Assembly: GCA_025353105.1 (NCBI GenBank)
Contig: JANXRG010000100.1
Coordinates: forward strand, 1-60,581
Source: Verrucomicrobiota bacterium
Lineage (GTDB): Bacteria > Verrucomicrobiota > Verrucomicrobiia > Chthoniobacterales > SZAS-18
Reading direction: 5' to 3'
Length of the DNA: 60,581 nucleotides
Shown here one piece after another: positions 29,467 through 37,773 of the stretch. Every line of letters starts with the position of its first letter. Position 1 is the first letter of the stretch. Position numbers and translations under genes: made by a program. The notes beneath the pieces are model-generated. The model was not told the origin of the DNA, searched no databases, and saw only the letters and a list, made by a program, of their open reading frames with translations.

Positions 29467-29626
29467 ATGACTGAGCGCGCGAATTCCTATCCGGTCTACG
29501 TGATTCAAAACGGCGAGGCACGATACCACACATCGGCTTGTCGTTGAGCGATGCACGGCGATTGGAAAACGAGCTGAAGCGGCAAAAGGGCGGCGTCGGA
29601 TTTTTTGCTAGGACCAGACCGGATAA
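29467..29626 (+). pseudogene. Remnant of a GIY-YIG nuclease gene
   Basis: The frame from ATG 29467 starts MTERANSYPVYVIQNGEAR, the VYV and GIY-side strand of a GIY-YIG domain, and stops after 26 codons. With a frame change the text continues HIGLS then SDARRLENELKRQKGGVGFF, which is the YIG element joined directly to the C-terminal helix region of these nucleases. The middle of the domain, with the catalytic Arg helix and Glu, is missing. So the gene has both an internal deletion and a frameshift. It sits directly behind tRNA-fMet, a known target site for such elements. Confidence 0.7.
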
Positions 29627-29683
29627 GTCAGGCTCATCATCCCGCGGCGCGGGATCCTGGGTTCAAATCTCACCCCCGCAACC
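29627..29683 (+). repeat. Partial, degenerate copy of tRNA-fMet 3' part
   Basis: GTCAGGCTCAT (29627-29637) and GTTCAAATCTCACCCCCGCA with the next bases (29661-29683) repeat the anticodon arm and T-arm/acceptor of the tRNA at 29373-29422. Seven extra bases lie between them. The T stem no longer pairs and the 5' half is absent, so this is not a functional tRNA. It marks the far edge of the nuclease remnant. Confidence 0.8.
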
Positions 29684-29702
29684 CGCCGATCCGCAAGCCA
29701 GC

Positions 29703-32216
29703 CTACCGGGCGTGGGCGGCCTTCTCGGTCAGGATGTGGAGGAGTTGCTCCCCGCTCATGCGCTCGGCCGCCTCGTGCGGACAGGCATAAACGCAGCGCG
29801 GCATCGGGCTCGCCCGGTCGCCCTCGGCGTCACACAGGTCGCACGTCGATGCCTTGGGCTGCGCGACCTTCATTTTGTGGCTCGGGCGTTCCGGGTCGAT
29901 CACCTCGATCCGCCGGCGCTCGTTCGGGACAATGTTGATGTTGCCATACGGGCAATTTGCCGCGCACAGACCGCAGCCAATGCAGTGATCCTCAATCACG
30001 ATTTGCAGATGCCGTCCGCGATGAATCGCATCGACCGGGCATCCGGCCATGCAATACGGATCCTTGCACGAGCGGCACGCCGTCCCAATCAGGAAATTCT
30101 CCAGCCGCAGGCCGTCGCGGAGCATGCGCGGAATGGGGACGCCATGTGAATCCGAACCGTGCTGTTCGATGCAGGCATTCGTGCAGGCGTCGCATCGCGT
30201 GCACTTTTCCATGTCGATGACGAGCAGGGCCTGGCCCTCGTAAAGGCCTTGGTCAACGTACTTCTGCACCAAGGCGGTCGGGGCGTTGTCGCTTTGGAGT
30301 GCGGCCAGCGACTGCTCGACGAGGCGACGGCGTAAGACGGGGAAATCGCGCACCATCTGGAGAAAATCGCCGCGGCTGATGCGGGCCAGTTCCAAGTTGT
30401 CCAGGGCCGAGCACGTGGCAGTCCGGAATCCGGTCGCAATCGCGGCGGTCAAGTCGCCGTTGGTTGCGCGGTCCAGCGCTGACCCGATGGCCATGTCCAC
30501 CTCCGCTGCGCCCTTGCGGATGTCCTGCGGGGAGATCGCAAGCAATCCGATTTCGCCCAGGATGGCACCGGGCGCGCGCGAAACCAGGGTGGGGGCATTA
30601 CCGAAACGCTGCACGGCGACCTGGACGTGGCCAAGCCGCACGAGATACATGTCGCGGGCGGGATCGCCCTGGCGAAAGAGCGTTTGGCCACGGCTGACGC
30701 GCACGAACTTGAGCCGCGGCCGAAGGAATTCGACAATGTGTTTGTATTGATCCAGCGCGATGCCCCTGAACAATTCCGAGCTTTGCAAGGCGAGGTCGAG
30801 CGCGCGCTCGCGATAAATGGTCTCAAATTTCTGCCGCAGGCTGGGCAGACGCATGAGGCGATCGAGCACGTTTCGCCGCAACTCCCAGATTTCGCCCGCC
30901 TCCAGCGCCGTCACGTCGGCCGACCGCGGCAATCCGCTGAGGCACGCCATCTCGCCCACGATGAGATCCGCCGCCGTCTGCTCGAAGCGCAAGCTGGGCT
31001 TTTCGGCGGGCGGAAAGAGGCCGGCGAGACCCTTGCGGGGTGGTGGCGTGGGCGGGAAGACCGCCACCTCGAGTTTTCCGCTCTTGATGATGAAGGCCGT
31101 GTTGCCCGCCTCACCGTGACGGCAAAGCTCCTCGCCCTTCTTCACGCGACGCCGCACGACGAGGCCCTGCTGCCAGAGCAGAAACTTGGGCGGTACGCCG
31201 GCGAAAAGTGGATCGGCGATCAATTCCTTGGCGGGCATTACCTCGGCGTGGCGATTGCCGGTGGGAAGCTTGACCTGTGCGACCGGCTTGAAGGTGATCG
31301 CGCTGGTCGGGCAGGACACCATGCACTCGCCGCAACGTACGCAGCTCGAGTCGCCCATGCGATCATTCAGATCGAACCCGATGCCCGCGTTGGCACCCTT
31401 GCCGGTGCGGCCGATGACGCGGTTTTCCTTGACGTCGTTGCACGCGCGGATGCAGCGCTCACAGACGATGCAGGCGCTGTGGTCGACGAGGAAGACCGGG
31501 GACGAGGCGTCCAGCTTGCGGCGGCCCACATTGGCCGGCGCGGCCGGGGCCGGATTCGACATGACATCGACGCGGAAGCGCGCGGCATCCGCGCCGCAAC
31601 GCGTCGTCATTTGTCCAAGTTCGTTGAAGGGCGCGAGTTCCTCGGCCGGCGCGGGCGCGGGCGCGGGCTTCAAGTGATCGGCGGCGAGCAATTCTGTCAC
31701 GATCTTCACCGCTCCGCGCACGCGATCGCCGTCCGCTCCCGGATCGGCCATGGTGAAGACCTCCATCCCGTCCTTCACCGGGTGCTGGCAGGCAGGCATA
31801 AGTTTTCTTTCGGCCGCACGCGCGCCGCGCTTCTGGCCGTAGATTTGCACCATGCACATGCGGCAGACCGCCACGGGCGTCATGTGCGGTTGATGGCAGA
31901 GTATCGGAATCGGAATCTTCGCTTCGTCGCCCGGCTGCTTCACGATCAACTTCACCGCCGCGTCGTAAATGGTCGTGTACTTCGGCGTGGTCCGCCCATC
32001 GACGTCGAGCTCGATGTTCCCGTTCGCGTCCTTCAACGGCTCCGCCAGCGGCACGGTGACCGACTGCCCGTCGATCTGCAGTGTGACCATTTTCTCATAG
32101 TCATTCTCCGTCGGAGCGTCGACGCGGACGAGCTCGCCATTGATGTCGCGGCTGAACAACCCCTCGTCGTCATCGCGAATGAAGAGATTTTGTACGGGTT
32201 CTTGATCGGTCGGCAT
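29703..32216 (-). CDS. NuoG-like Fe-S / double cyclic-nucleotide-binding / four-cluster ferredoxin fusion protein
   Basis: 837 residues with an unusual domain order. An N-terminal [2Fe-2S] domain has Cys107, 118, 121 and 143. The next element, normally the His-Cys3 cluster of NuoG/HydA, keeps only His181 in ELLAADH and has no cysteines after it. Two [4Fe-4S] motifs follow (Cys249/252/255/259 and 292/295/298/302). Then come two CNB domains: the first (about 350-460) has an intact phosphate cassette GEMACL-x3-PRSA; the second (about 480-625) has its cassette split by some 36 residues between GEIGLL and RTATCSAL. The C-terminus is a DmsB/HybA-like ferredoxin with four complete [4Fe-4S] motifs from Cys672 to Cys812. 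It pairs with the NuoEF fusion 16 nt upstream. Soluble; electron acceptor unknown. Confidence 0.88.
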   Translation of the reverse strand: MPTDQEPVQNLFIRDDDEGLFSRDINGELVRVDAPTENDYEKMVTLQIDGQSVTVPLAEPLKDANGNIELDVDGRTTPKYTTIYDAAVKLIVKQPGDEAKIPIPILCHQPHMTPVAVCRMCMVQIYGQKRGARAAERKLMPACQHPVKDGMEVFTMADPGADGDRVRGAVKIVTELLAADHLKPAPAPAPAEELAPFNELGQMTTRCGADAARFRVDVMSNPAPAAPANVGRRKLDASSPVFLVDHSACIVCERCIRACNDVKENRVIGRTGKGANAGIGFDLNDRMGDSSCVRCGECMVSCPTSAITFKPVAQVKLPTGNRHAEVMPAKELIADPLFAGVPPKFLLWQQGLVVRRRVKKGEELCRHGEAGNTAFIIKSGKLEVAVFPPTPPPRKGLAGLFPPAEKPSLRFEQTAADLIVGEMACLSGLPRSADVTALEAGEIWELRRNVLDRLMRLPSLRQKFETIYRERALDLALQSSELFRGIALDQYKHIVEFLRPRLKFVRVSRGQTLFRQGDPARDMYLVRLGHVQVAVQRFGNAPTLVSRAPGAILGEIGLLAISPQDIRKGAAEVDMAIGSALDRATNGDLTAAIATGFRTATCSALDNLELARISRGDFLQMVRDFPVLRRRLVEQSLAALQSDNAPTALVQKYVDQGLYEGQALLVIDMEKCTRCDACTNACIEQHGSDSHGVPIPRMLRDGLRLENFLIGTACRSCKDPYCMAGCPVDAIHRGRHLQIVIEDHCIGCGLCAANCPYGNINIVPNERRRIEVIDPERPSHKMKVAQPKASTCDLCDAEGDRASPMPRCVYACPHEAAERMSGEQLLHILTEKAAHAR

Positions 32217-32232
32217 GGCAGGCGTCCTTTTC

Positions 32233-34275
32233 CTAAGTTCCGTTGTGTTTTCCCGGACCGGACAAATGTTTCGCGAGGTCGGCGGGGAAATAATTCATGA
32301 CCGTGCGGAGCGGGACCGGAACGGAACGGCCCAGCCCACAGATCGAGGCGAGCTCGATCGCCTTGCTCATATCCTTCACCAGCGGCACGATTTCGTCCTT
32401 CCACCGCCCGGCATCGATCTGGCCGCCCATGAGATGCGTCCCGAGGGAAGCCATCTTTTGTGAGCCGGTGCGGCAAGGCACGCATTTGCCGCACGACTCG
32501 TTGCGGAAAAACTCCATCGAGTTGACCGCTTGCTCCGCCATGTCCCGGTCGTCGCCGTAGACCACGAGCCCCGCGCCCAACGCCTGGGTCGGACTGAGGC
32601 CGCGGAAGACGTTGAGCTCGAGTTCGAGGTCCAGCAGATCCATCTCGGTGGCGGCAGGATCGAATCCCCGCCGGCCCGCGACCGCCAGCCAGGTCTTGTT
32701 CTTCACGTGGTCGCGAGGCAGTCCGCCGGTCGCGGTAAGCTTGGCCGGCAGGAATCCGCCCGATGGGCCGGACGGGGCAAACGCCTTGAGTTTTCGGTTC
32801 CCCGACATGCCCTGGCAATACTGCTCGCCGAAGAGGAGTTCGCGCAAAGTCATGCCCATCGGAACCTCGTATACCCCCGGCCGTTTAACATCGCCGGAAA
32901 CGGAGAAGAATCGCCCGCCCTTCCAGGTGTTCGTGCCAAGCGCAGCACAGGCCTGGCCTCCGTTTACGATGATGAAAGGAACCCACGCATAGGTCTCGAC
33001 GTTACTCACGAGCGTCGGAAGATCGATCAGGCCGTTCGTCTCGAGCTTGGGCGGCATGTTTCGTGGTTCGCCACGGTGGTCGGACATCGCCTCGATCAGC
33101 GCGCTCTGTTCCCCGCAGATGTAACCGCCCGGACTGATAAACACCGACATATGGAACGACCGCCCCAGCATGGAGGCGTTTTCGCCGCAATAACCGAGCT
33201 TCTCGGCCCGGCGAATCTCCTCGCGGCAGGCTTCGATCTGCTCCGGATATTCGTGACGGATATAAATGAATCCTTGGGTCGCCTCCGTGATCATTCCGGC
33301 CAAAATCACGCCCTCGACGATGAGGTGCGGCGTGCGCAGCAAGAGCTCCCGATCCTTGAAGGTCGCTGGTTCGCTCTCGTCGCCGTTGACCACAATGAAG
33401 GCGCGATCGTCGCTCTCGCGCCGGCGCGCGCCGCGCACCGCCTCCCGCACGTCACGCCATTTCTGAATGGCCGGAATGCCGGCTCCGCCCATGCCACGCA
33501 GGTCCGCCTCTGTGAATTCCTTCAGCAGGCTCTCGGTCCAGTTGCCGAGCGTCGGGCCCTTCGCCCAGTCGGAATCCGTCTGCCACGCGCGCACGGCCGC
33601 GACAAGCTCTGGATCGCCGGAGAAATCGCCGCGCAACTGGCCGGCGGCGGCATGCCGGAAGCGTTCGAGGCGCGCCGGCGACCAGCCCGGCATTGTCATC
33701 AGGATTTGCTCCGCCGCGGCAATCGAGGCATCGCGGGCGGCGACGGCCTTCCTCACCCCGGCGTAGTCGCAGGGATTCGCGCCGTAGGGATTGGCCTTCC
33801 AGTGGGCGCCGGAATAAGGCAAATCGATGTCCTTGTCATCCGGCGGCGGGGCGTTGTTCAGGCACGCCTCGACGATCTGCTTCAACTGCGCCGCGGTACG
33901 GCCGAGGTAATAGCGTTCGTGGTGCGAGCCGAGCATCGCAACGAAGGTCGCGGGTTGGCGATCGCAACGGCCGAGGCAGGACACGCCCTCGACCGCGAAA
34001 TTTTCGCCGGCGAGCGATTCCAGCTCCTTCATGATTGGAACCGCGCCCGCCACGTGACACGCCATGTCGCGGCAGACTCTGAGCGTGACGCGAGGTGGCT
34101 TCGCGAAGCGGAAGAACGGGAAGAAACTCGCGACAGCCTGCAGGCGATGCAGGGGAACGCCGGCGTCCTTGGCCCACCGCACCATGGCCTCCCGGTTCAG
34201 GTAGCCAAATTCATCCTGGATATGGTGCAACGCAGGAATAAGGGCGGCGGCATAGAGAGGAGGCGTGGAACTCAT
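32233..34275 (-). CDS. NuoE-NuoF fusion, NADH-dehydrogenase-like flavo-iron-sulfur protein
   Basis: 680 residues. The first 140 are the thioredoxin-like NuoE domain with [2Fe-2S] ligands Cys68, 73, 100 and 104. The rest is NuoF/HydB: FMN loop GMGGAGIP at 261-268, NADH-site VNGDESEPATFKDRE, GGYICGEQSALIEAM, an SLBB region, and the [4Fe-4S] ligands Cys595, 598, 601 and 646. Some site residues differ from the consensus (GRGGAGFP, GEETAL). No other complex I, hydrogenase or formate dehydrogenase gene is nearby. With the next gene it would oxidise or reduce NAD(H) and pass electrons through the Fe-S chain. Divergent from the hydroxyproline cluster. Confidence 0.92.
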   Translation of the reverse strand: MSSTPPLYAAALIPALHHIQDEFGYLNREAMVRWAKDAGVPLHRLQAVASFFPFFRFAKPPRVTLRVCRDMACHVAGAVPIMKELESLAGENFAVEGVSCLGRCDRQPATFVAMLGSHHERYYLGRTAAQLKQIVEACLNNAPPPDDKDIDLPYSGAHWKANPYGANPCDYAGVRKAVAARDASIAAAEQILMTMPGWSPARLERFRHAAAGQLRGDFSGDPELVAAVRAWQTDSDWAKGPTLGNWTESLLKEFTEADLRGMGGAGIPAIQKWRDVREAVRGARRRESDDRAFIVVNGDESEPATFKDRELLLRTPHLIVEGVILAGMITEATQGFIYIRHEYPEQIEACREEIRRAEKLGYCGENASMLGRSFHMSVFISPGGYICGEQSALIEAMSDHRGEPRNMPPKLETNGLIDLPTLVSNVETYAWVPFIIVNGGQACAALGTNTWKGGRFFSVSGDVKRPGVYEVPMGMTLRELLFGEQYCQGMSGNRKLKAFAPSGPSGGFLPAKLTATGGLPRDHVKNKTWLAVAGRRGFDPAATEMDLLDLELELNVFRGLSPTQALGAGLVVYGDDRDMAEQAVNSMEFFRNESCGKCVPCRTGSQKMASLGTHLMGGQIDAGRWKDEIVPLVKDMSKAIELASICGLGRSVPVPLRTVMNYFPADLAKHLSGPGKHNGT

Positions 34276-34354
34276 CGGGAATGGTCGCTTCGGAAATTCT
34301 ATGGGCCGCCGGGGATGCAGTCTGGTTCAAGCGCGTCGCGCCGACCTGGCAGAG

Positions 34355-34379
34355 AAACGACGGATGCCAAATGTCGTTT
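34355..34379. promoter_or_regulatory. Inverted repeat AAACGAC-N11-GTCGTTT in divergent promoter region
   Basis: Seven-base perfect arms (34355-34361 and 34373-34379), centre to centre 18 nt, in the 292-bp gap between the redox module and the hydroxyproline genes. The spacing suits a dimeric regulator on one face of DNA. No other gene-like feature was seen in that gap (34276-34567). Confidence 0.4.
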
Positions 34380-34567
34380 TTCCCCGGACCGCGCAGCGAG
34401 AAAACTTTGCCGGAGCCGCGCCCGACTCGTCAATGCAATTTCACACGTCCGCGGGGGCGGAAAGCCGCCCCGCGATCGGCCGCGGGCGCAGAGAGGTAAT
34501 TCCGGGGCAATGTTTCCGGGTGGGTTCGACTTGGCGATTTCCCCCAAAGCGTGGAAGCTGCCAGCCT

Positions 34568-35521
34568 ATGTCCGCCGTCGCCCAGCGTTTGCACGTGATC
34601 GATTCCCACACCGGCGGCGAGCCGACGCGGGTGGTCGTGGCGGGTGGGCCGGATCTCGGGAACGGCCCGTGGGAGGAACGCGTGGTCCGCTTCCGCGAAA
34701 AATTCGACCGCTACCGCTCGGCGGTCGTCCACGAACCGCGCGGATCCGACCCGGTCGTCGGCGCGCTGCTGTGCCCGCCGCACCGGTCCGATTGCGACTT
34801 CGGCGTCATTTATTTCAACAATTCCGGTTATCTCGGAATGTGCGGTCATGGCACCATCGGCTTGGTCGCCACGCTTGCGCATCTCGGCCGCTTCGCCCCC
34901 GGGGTCTGCCGGATCGACACGCCCGTCGGGGCGGTCGACGCGCAACTTTCAGCCCAAGGTGACATTTCGATCACCAACGTCGCGAGCTATCGCCACGCGA
35001 AGGACGTGACCGTGCAGGTGCCGGGCATCGGCGTGGTGCGCGGCGACGTCGCTTACGGTGGCAACTGGTTCTATCTGATCGAAACACACGGACTCGGGAT
35101 CGATCGGGCGAATCTTTCGGCGTTGGCCGACTACACCAATCGCGTCCGGCAGGCCGTGAATGAGCAGGGGCATCCCGAGGTGGATCACGTGGAGCTCTTC
35201 GCGTCATCTCCGTCGCCGGGGGCGCAAAGCCGCAACTATGTGCTGTGCCCTGGAGGGGCACACGATCGTTCTCCCTGCGGCACCGGCACGAGCGCCAAGC
35301 TCGCGTGCCTGGCGGCCGACGGAAAACTCGGCGAAGGCGAACCATGGGTGCAGGAAAGCATCATCGGCAGCCGTTTCACCGGTCGTTACCGCTGGCTCGA
35401 TCGCGCGAAAGGGCTGATTGCGCCGACCATCACGGGCACCGCCCACGTGAATGCCGAGTCCGTTTTGATTCTCGATCCCGGCGACCCATTTTGTTGGGGG
35501 ATCCGCGACGCGGCCGAATAA
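34568..35521 (+). CDS. 4-hydroxyproline epimerase (proline racemase family)
   Basis: First step of trans-4-hydroxy-L-proline breakdown: epimerises it to cis-4-hydroxy-D-proline. 317 residues. The two catalytic cysteines are Cys92 (GMCGHGTIG) and Cys237 (DRSPCGTGTSAK). Both being cysteines points to a racemase or epimerase and against the dehydratase branch, where the first is Ser or Thr. The next three genes encode the remaining steps, which favours hydroxyproline over proline. ATG 34568 begins the family-like part (HVIDSHTGGEPTRV); a longer open frame to 34265 is not supported. Confidence 0.93.
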   Translation: MSAVAQRLHVIDSHTGGEPTRVVVAGGPDLGNGPWEERVVRFREKFDRYRSAVVHEPRGSDPVVGALLCPPHRSDCDFGVIYFNNSGYLGMCGHGTIGLVATLAHLGRFAPGVCRIDTPVGAVDAQLSAQGDISITNVASYRHAKDVTVQVPGIGVVRGDVAYGGNWFYLIETHGLGIDRANLSALADYTNRVRQAVNEQGHPEVDHVELFASSPSPGAQSRNYVLCPGGAHDRSPCGTGTSAKLACLAADGKLGEGEPWVQESIIGSRFTGRYRWLDRAKGLIAPTITGTAHVNAESVLILDPGDPFCWGIRDAAE

Positions 35522-35527
35522 ATTTTA

Positions 35528-36787
35528 ATGACGAAACAAAAACACGTGGTGGTTTGCGGCGGGGGCGTCATCGGACTGTGTTGCGCGTATTACCTGGCGC
35601 GCGAGGGGCATCGCGTCACGGTCGTCGAGCGCGACGCTGAGGATCACGATTCGTGCGCGAACGGCAGCGCGGGATATGTCTCACCCAGCCATGTCATTCC
35701 GCTCGCGGCGCCGGGCATGGTCGCGATGGGGATCAAGTGGATGCTTAGTCCGCGCAGCCCGTTCTACATCAAGCCGCGGCTGGATGCGGATCTGGTGCGC
35801 TGGGGCTGGCTCTTCATGCGGTCGTGCACGAAGCAGCACGTCGAGCGCGCCGCGCCGGTGCTGCGCGATCTCTGCCTCGCGAGCCGGACGCTCTTCGAGG
35901 AGTTCGCCGATCTCACGCGGAACGAATTCCTGCTCGAGAAACAGGGCCTGCTCATGCTTTGCAAAACGGAGCAGGCGCTGGAGCACGAAGACGGCCTCAT
36001 CCGTCTGGCCAATGGACTGGGCGTCGAGGCGAAAGTCTTCAATGCCGCCGAGACGGCGGCGTTCGATGGCGGCGTGCGCATGGACATCGCCGGTTCCGTC
36101 TTTTTTCCGATCGATTGCCATCTCTCTCCGCGGCGGTTCATGACTTCGCTGACGAAGTTGCTGCACGCCGCCGGCGTGACCTTCCGCTGGGGCACGAGCG
36201 TCACCGGCTGGCGTGCGGACGGAACTTGTCTTGCGGCGGTGCAGACGGACGGGGGCGAAATTGAAGCGAAGGAATTCGTGCTCGCGGGCGGATCGTGGTC
36301 GCCCTCCATGCTCGCGGGTCTCGGCGTGCGCCTTCCGATGCAGGCCGGGAAGGGCTACAGCCTGACGTTGGAAAACCCGCGGTTCCGGCCGCGCGTGCCG
36401 GCCATTCTCACCGAGGCGCGCACCGCCGTGACGCCGATTGGAAGGACGCTGCGGTTCGGTGGGACGATGGAACTCAGCGGCATCAACGATGTCGTGCGCC
36501 CCGAACGCGTCCGCCAGATCATGGAGTCGGTGCCGAAGTACTATCCCGATTTTGGCCCGGAGGATTTCGCCGGCGTGAAGCCTTGGTTCGGCCTGCGACC
36601 GGTGTCGCCGGATGGCATGCCGTACATCGGACGGTTCCGCCAGCATCCAAATCTCCTAGCCGCGTCCGGGCACGCGATGCTCGGCGTCACCCTCGCGCCG
36701 ATCACCGGTCGTCTCATCGCCGAGTTGGTCGACGGCCGCGAGCCATCCATCGCGCTGGAAGCGGTGGCGCCGGATCGATTTGGTTGA
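35528..36787 (+). CDS. FAD-dependent D-hydroxyproline (D-amino acid) dehydrogenase
   Basis: 419-residue DAO-family flavoprotein. The FAD Rossmann motif is VVVCGGGVIGLCCAYYLAR at the N-terminus. NGSAGYVSPSHVIPLAAPG and the C-terminal GLRPVSPDGMPYIG then GHAMLGVTLAPITGRL are typical of DadA-like enzymes. In this cluster it should oxidise cis-4-hydroxy-D-proline to 1-pyrroline-4-hydroxy-2-carboxylate. It starts 6 nt after the epimerase stop, so the two are co-transcribed. Electrons probably go to a quinone or a carrier. Confidence 0.92.
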   Translation: MTKQKHVVVCGGGVIGLCCAYYLAREGHRVTVVERDAEDHDSCANGSAGYVSPSHVIPLAAPGMVAMGIKWMLSPRSPFYIKPRLDADLVRWGWLFMRSCTKQHVERAAPVLRDLCLASRTLFEEFADLTRNEFLLEKQGLLMLCKTEQALEHEDGLIRLANGLGVEAKVFNAAETAAFDGGVRMDIAGSVFFPIDCHLSPRRFMTSLTKLLHAAGVTFRWGTSVTGWRADGTCLAAVQTDGGEIEAKEFVLAGGSWSPSMLAGLGVRLPMQAGKGYSLTLENPRFRPRVPAILTEARTAVTPIGRTLRFGGTMELSGINDVVRPERVRQIMESVPKYYPDFGPEDFAGVKPWFGLRPVSPDGMPYIGRFRQHPNLLAASGHAMLGVTLAPITGRLIAELVDGREPSIALEAVAPDRFG

Positions 36788-36866
36788 TTCTTGACCACGC
36801 TCCGCGGTCCGCGACACCGGTTTTTCATCGTATTCGCGGCGCAGTGGGCTAAATACATTTCTCCCC

Positions 36867-37760
36867 ATGAATTGGACCGGCGTCATTCCTGCCATCACGA
36901 CCAACTTCCGCCCCCGCGGCGCGATCGATCATCCGGCACTCGCGAAGCATTGCCACTGGATGATCGACAGCGGCTGCACCGGCATCGTTTGCGGTGGATC
37001 CCTCGGCGAGGCCGCGACACTCAGCTTCGACGAGAAGTGCGCCGTGATTGCGACCTGCATTAAGGCCGTCGGCGACCGCGCGCCCGTCGTCAACGGCATC
37101 TCCGCGCTCAGCACCGCCGAGGCCGTTGCGCTCGCGAAGGCTTCGGCCAAAGCGGGCTGTCAGGGCCTGATGGTCCTGCCGCCGTACGTGTACAGCTCGG
37201 ACTGGCGCGAGATGAAGGCCCACGTCGACGCGATCATCAAGTCGACGCGGCTTTCTTGCATGCTTTACAACAATCCGCCAGCCTACAAAACGGACTACAC
37301 GCCGGCGCAAGTCGTCGAACTCGCGACCGAGCACCGCAACCTTCACGCCGTGAAGGAATCAAGCGGCGACGTCCGGCGCATCACGGCGATCAAGGCGCTG
37401 CTCGGCGACCGACTGACCATTTTTGTTGGCATGGACGACGCCATCGTGGAGGGCATCTACGTGGGCGCGACCGGATGGATTGCGGGGCTCGTGAATGCCT
37501 TCCCTCGCGAATCGGTTGCGCTGTTTGAGGCAGCGATGCGGGGCGACAAGGCGCGCGCGGCAAAGCTTTACGCGTGGTTCCTGCCGATGCTCCGACTCGA
37601 TACGGTCCCGAAATTTGTGCAGTACATCAAATGGATCCAGGCCGCCGTCGGTCGCGGAACCACCGTCGTACGCTTGCCGCGCCTGCCGCTGGTGGGTGAC
37701 GAGCTAGCCCTCGTGAAGCGCGTGCTGGCTGAAGCGCGCGCGAGCCGGCCCAAGCTCTAA
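36867..37760 (+). CDS. DapA-family 1-pyrroline-4-hydroxy-2-carboxylate deaminase
   Basis: 297-residue class I aldolase-fold protein. The Schiff-base lysine is Lys163 (HAVKESSGDVR) and the conserved tyrosine is Tyr134 (CMLYNNPPAYK). GSLGEAATLS near residue 45 replaces the GTTGE substrate loop of true DapA. Placed between the dehydrogenase and the semialdehyde dehydrogenase, it should deaminate and dehydrate the pyrroline to 2,5-dioxopentanoate. Lysine biosynthesis DapA is the alternative, but the context argues against it. Confidence 0.9.
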   Translation: MNWTGVIPAITTNFRPRGAIDHPALAKHCHWMIDSGCTGIVCGGSLGEAATLSFDEKCAVIATCIKAVGDRAPVVNGISALSTAEAVALAKASAKAGCQGLMVLPPYVYSSDWREMKAHVDAIIKSTRLSCMLYNNPPAYKTDYTPAQVVELATEHRNLHAVKESSGDVRRITAIKALLGDRLTIFVGMDDAIVEGIYVGATGWIAGLVNAFPRESVALFEAAMRGDKARAAKLYAWFLPMLRLDTVPKFVQYIKWIQAAVGRGTTVVRLPRLPLVGDELALVKRVLAEARASRPKL

Positions 37761-37773
37761 CCACGCGCCTCCG

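Noticed and set aside
29627-29683. Second tRNA-Met gene
   Set aside because: The 5' half is absent and the T stem no longer pairs, so it is a fragment copied from tRNA-fMet.
30627-32300. 557-codon open frame on the plus strand
   Set aside because: It lies antisense to the Fe-S/CNB gene. Its His/Arg/Asp-rich text has no motif, while the opposite strand has conserved cysteine motifs throughout.
32530-34962. 810-codon open frame on the plus strand
   Set aside because: Shadow of the NuoEF gene on the other strand and partly of the epimerase; typical of high-GC antisense frames, no recognisable domain.
36867-37760. Dihydrodipicolinate synthase (dapA) for lysine synthesis
   Set aside because: Position between the hydroxyproline dehydrogenase and semialdehyde dehydrogenase, and the GSLGE loop in place of GTTGE, favour the deaminase, although lysA lies 2 kb away.
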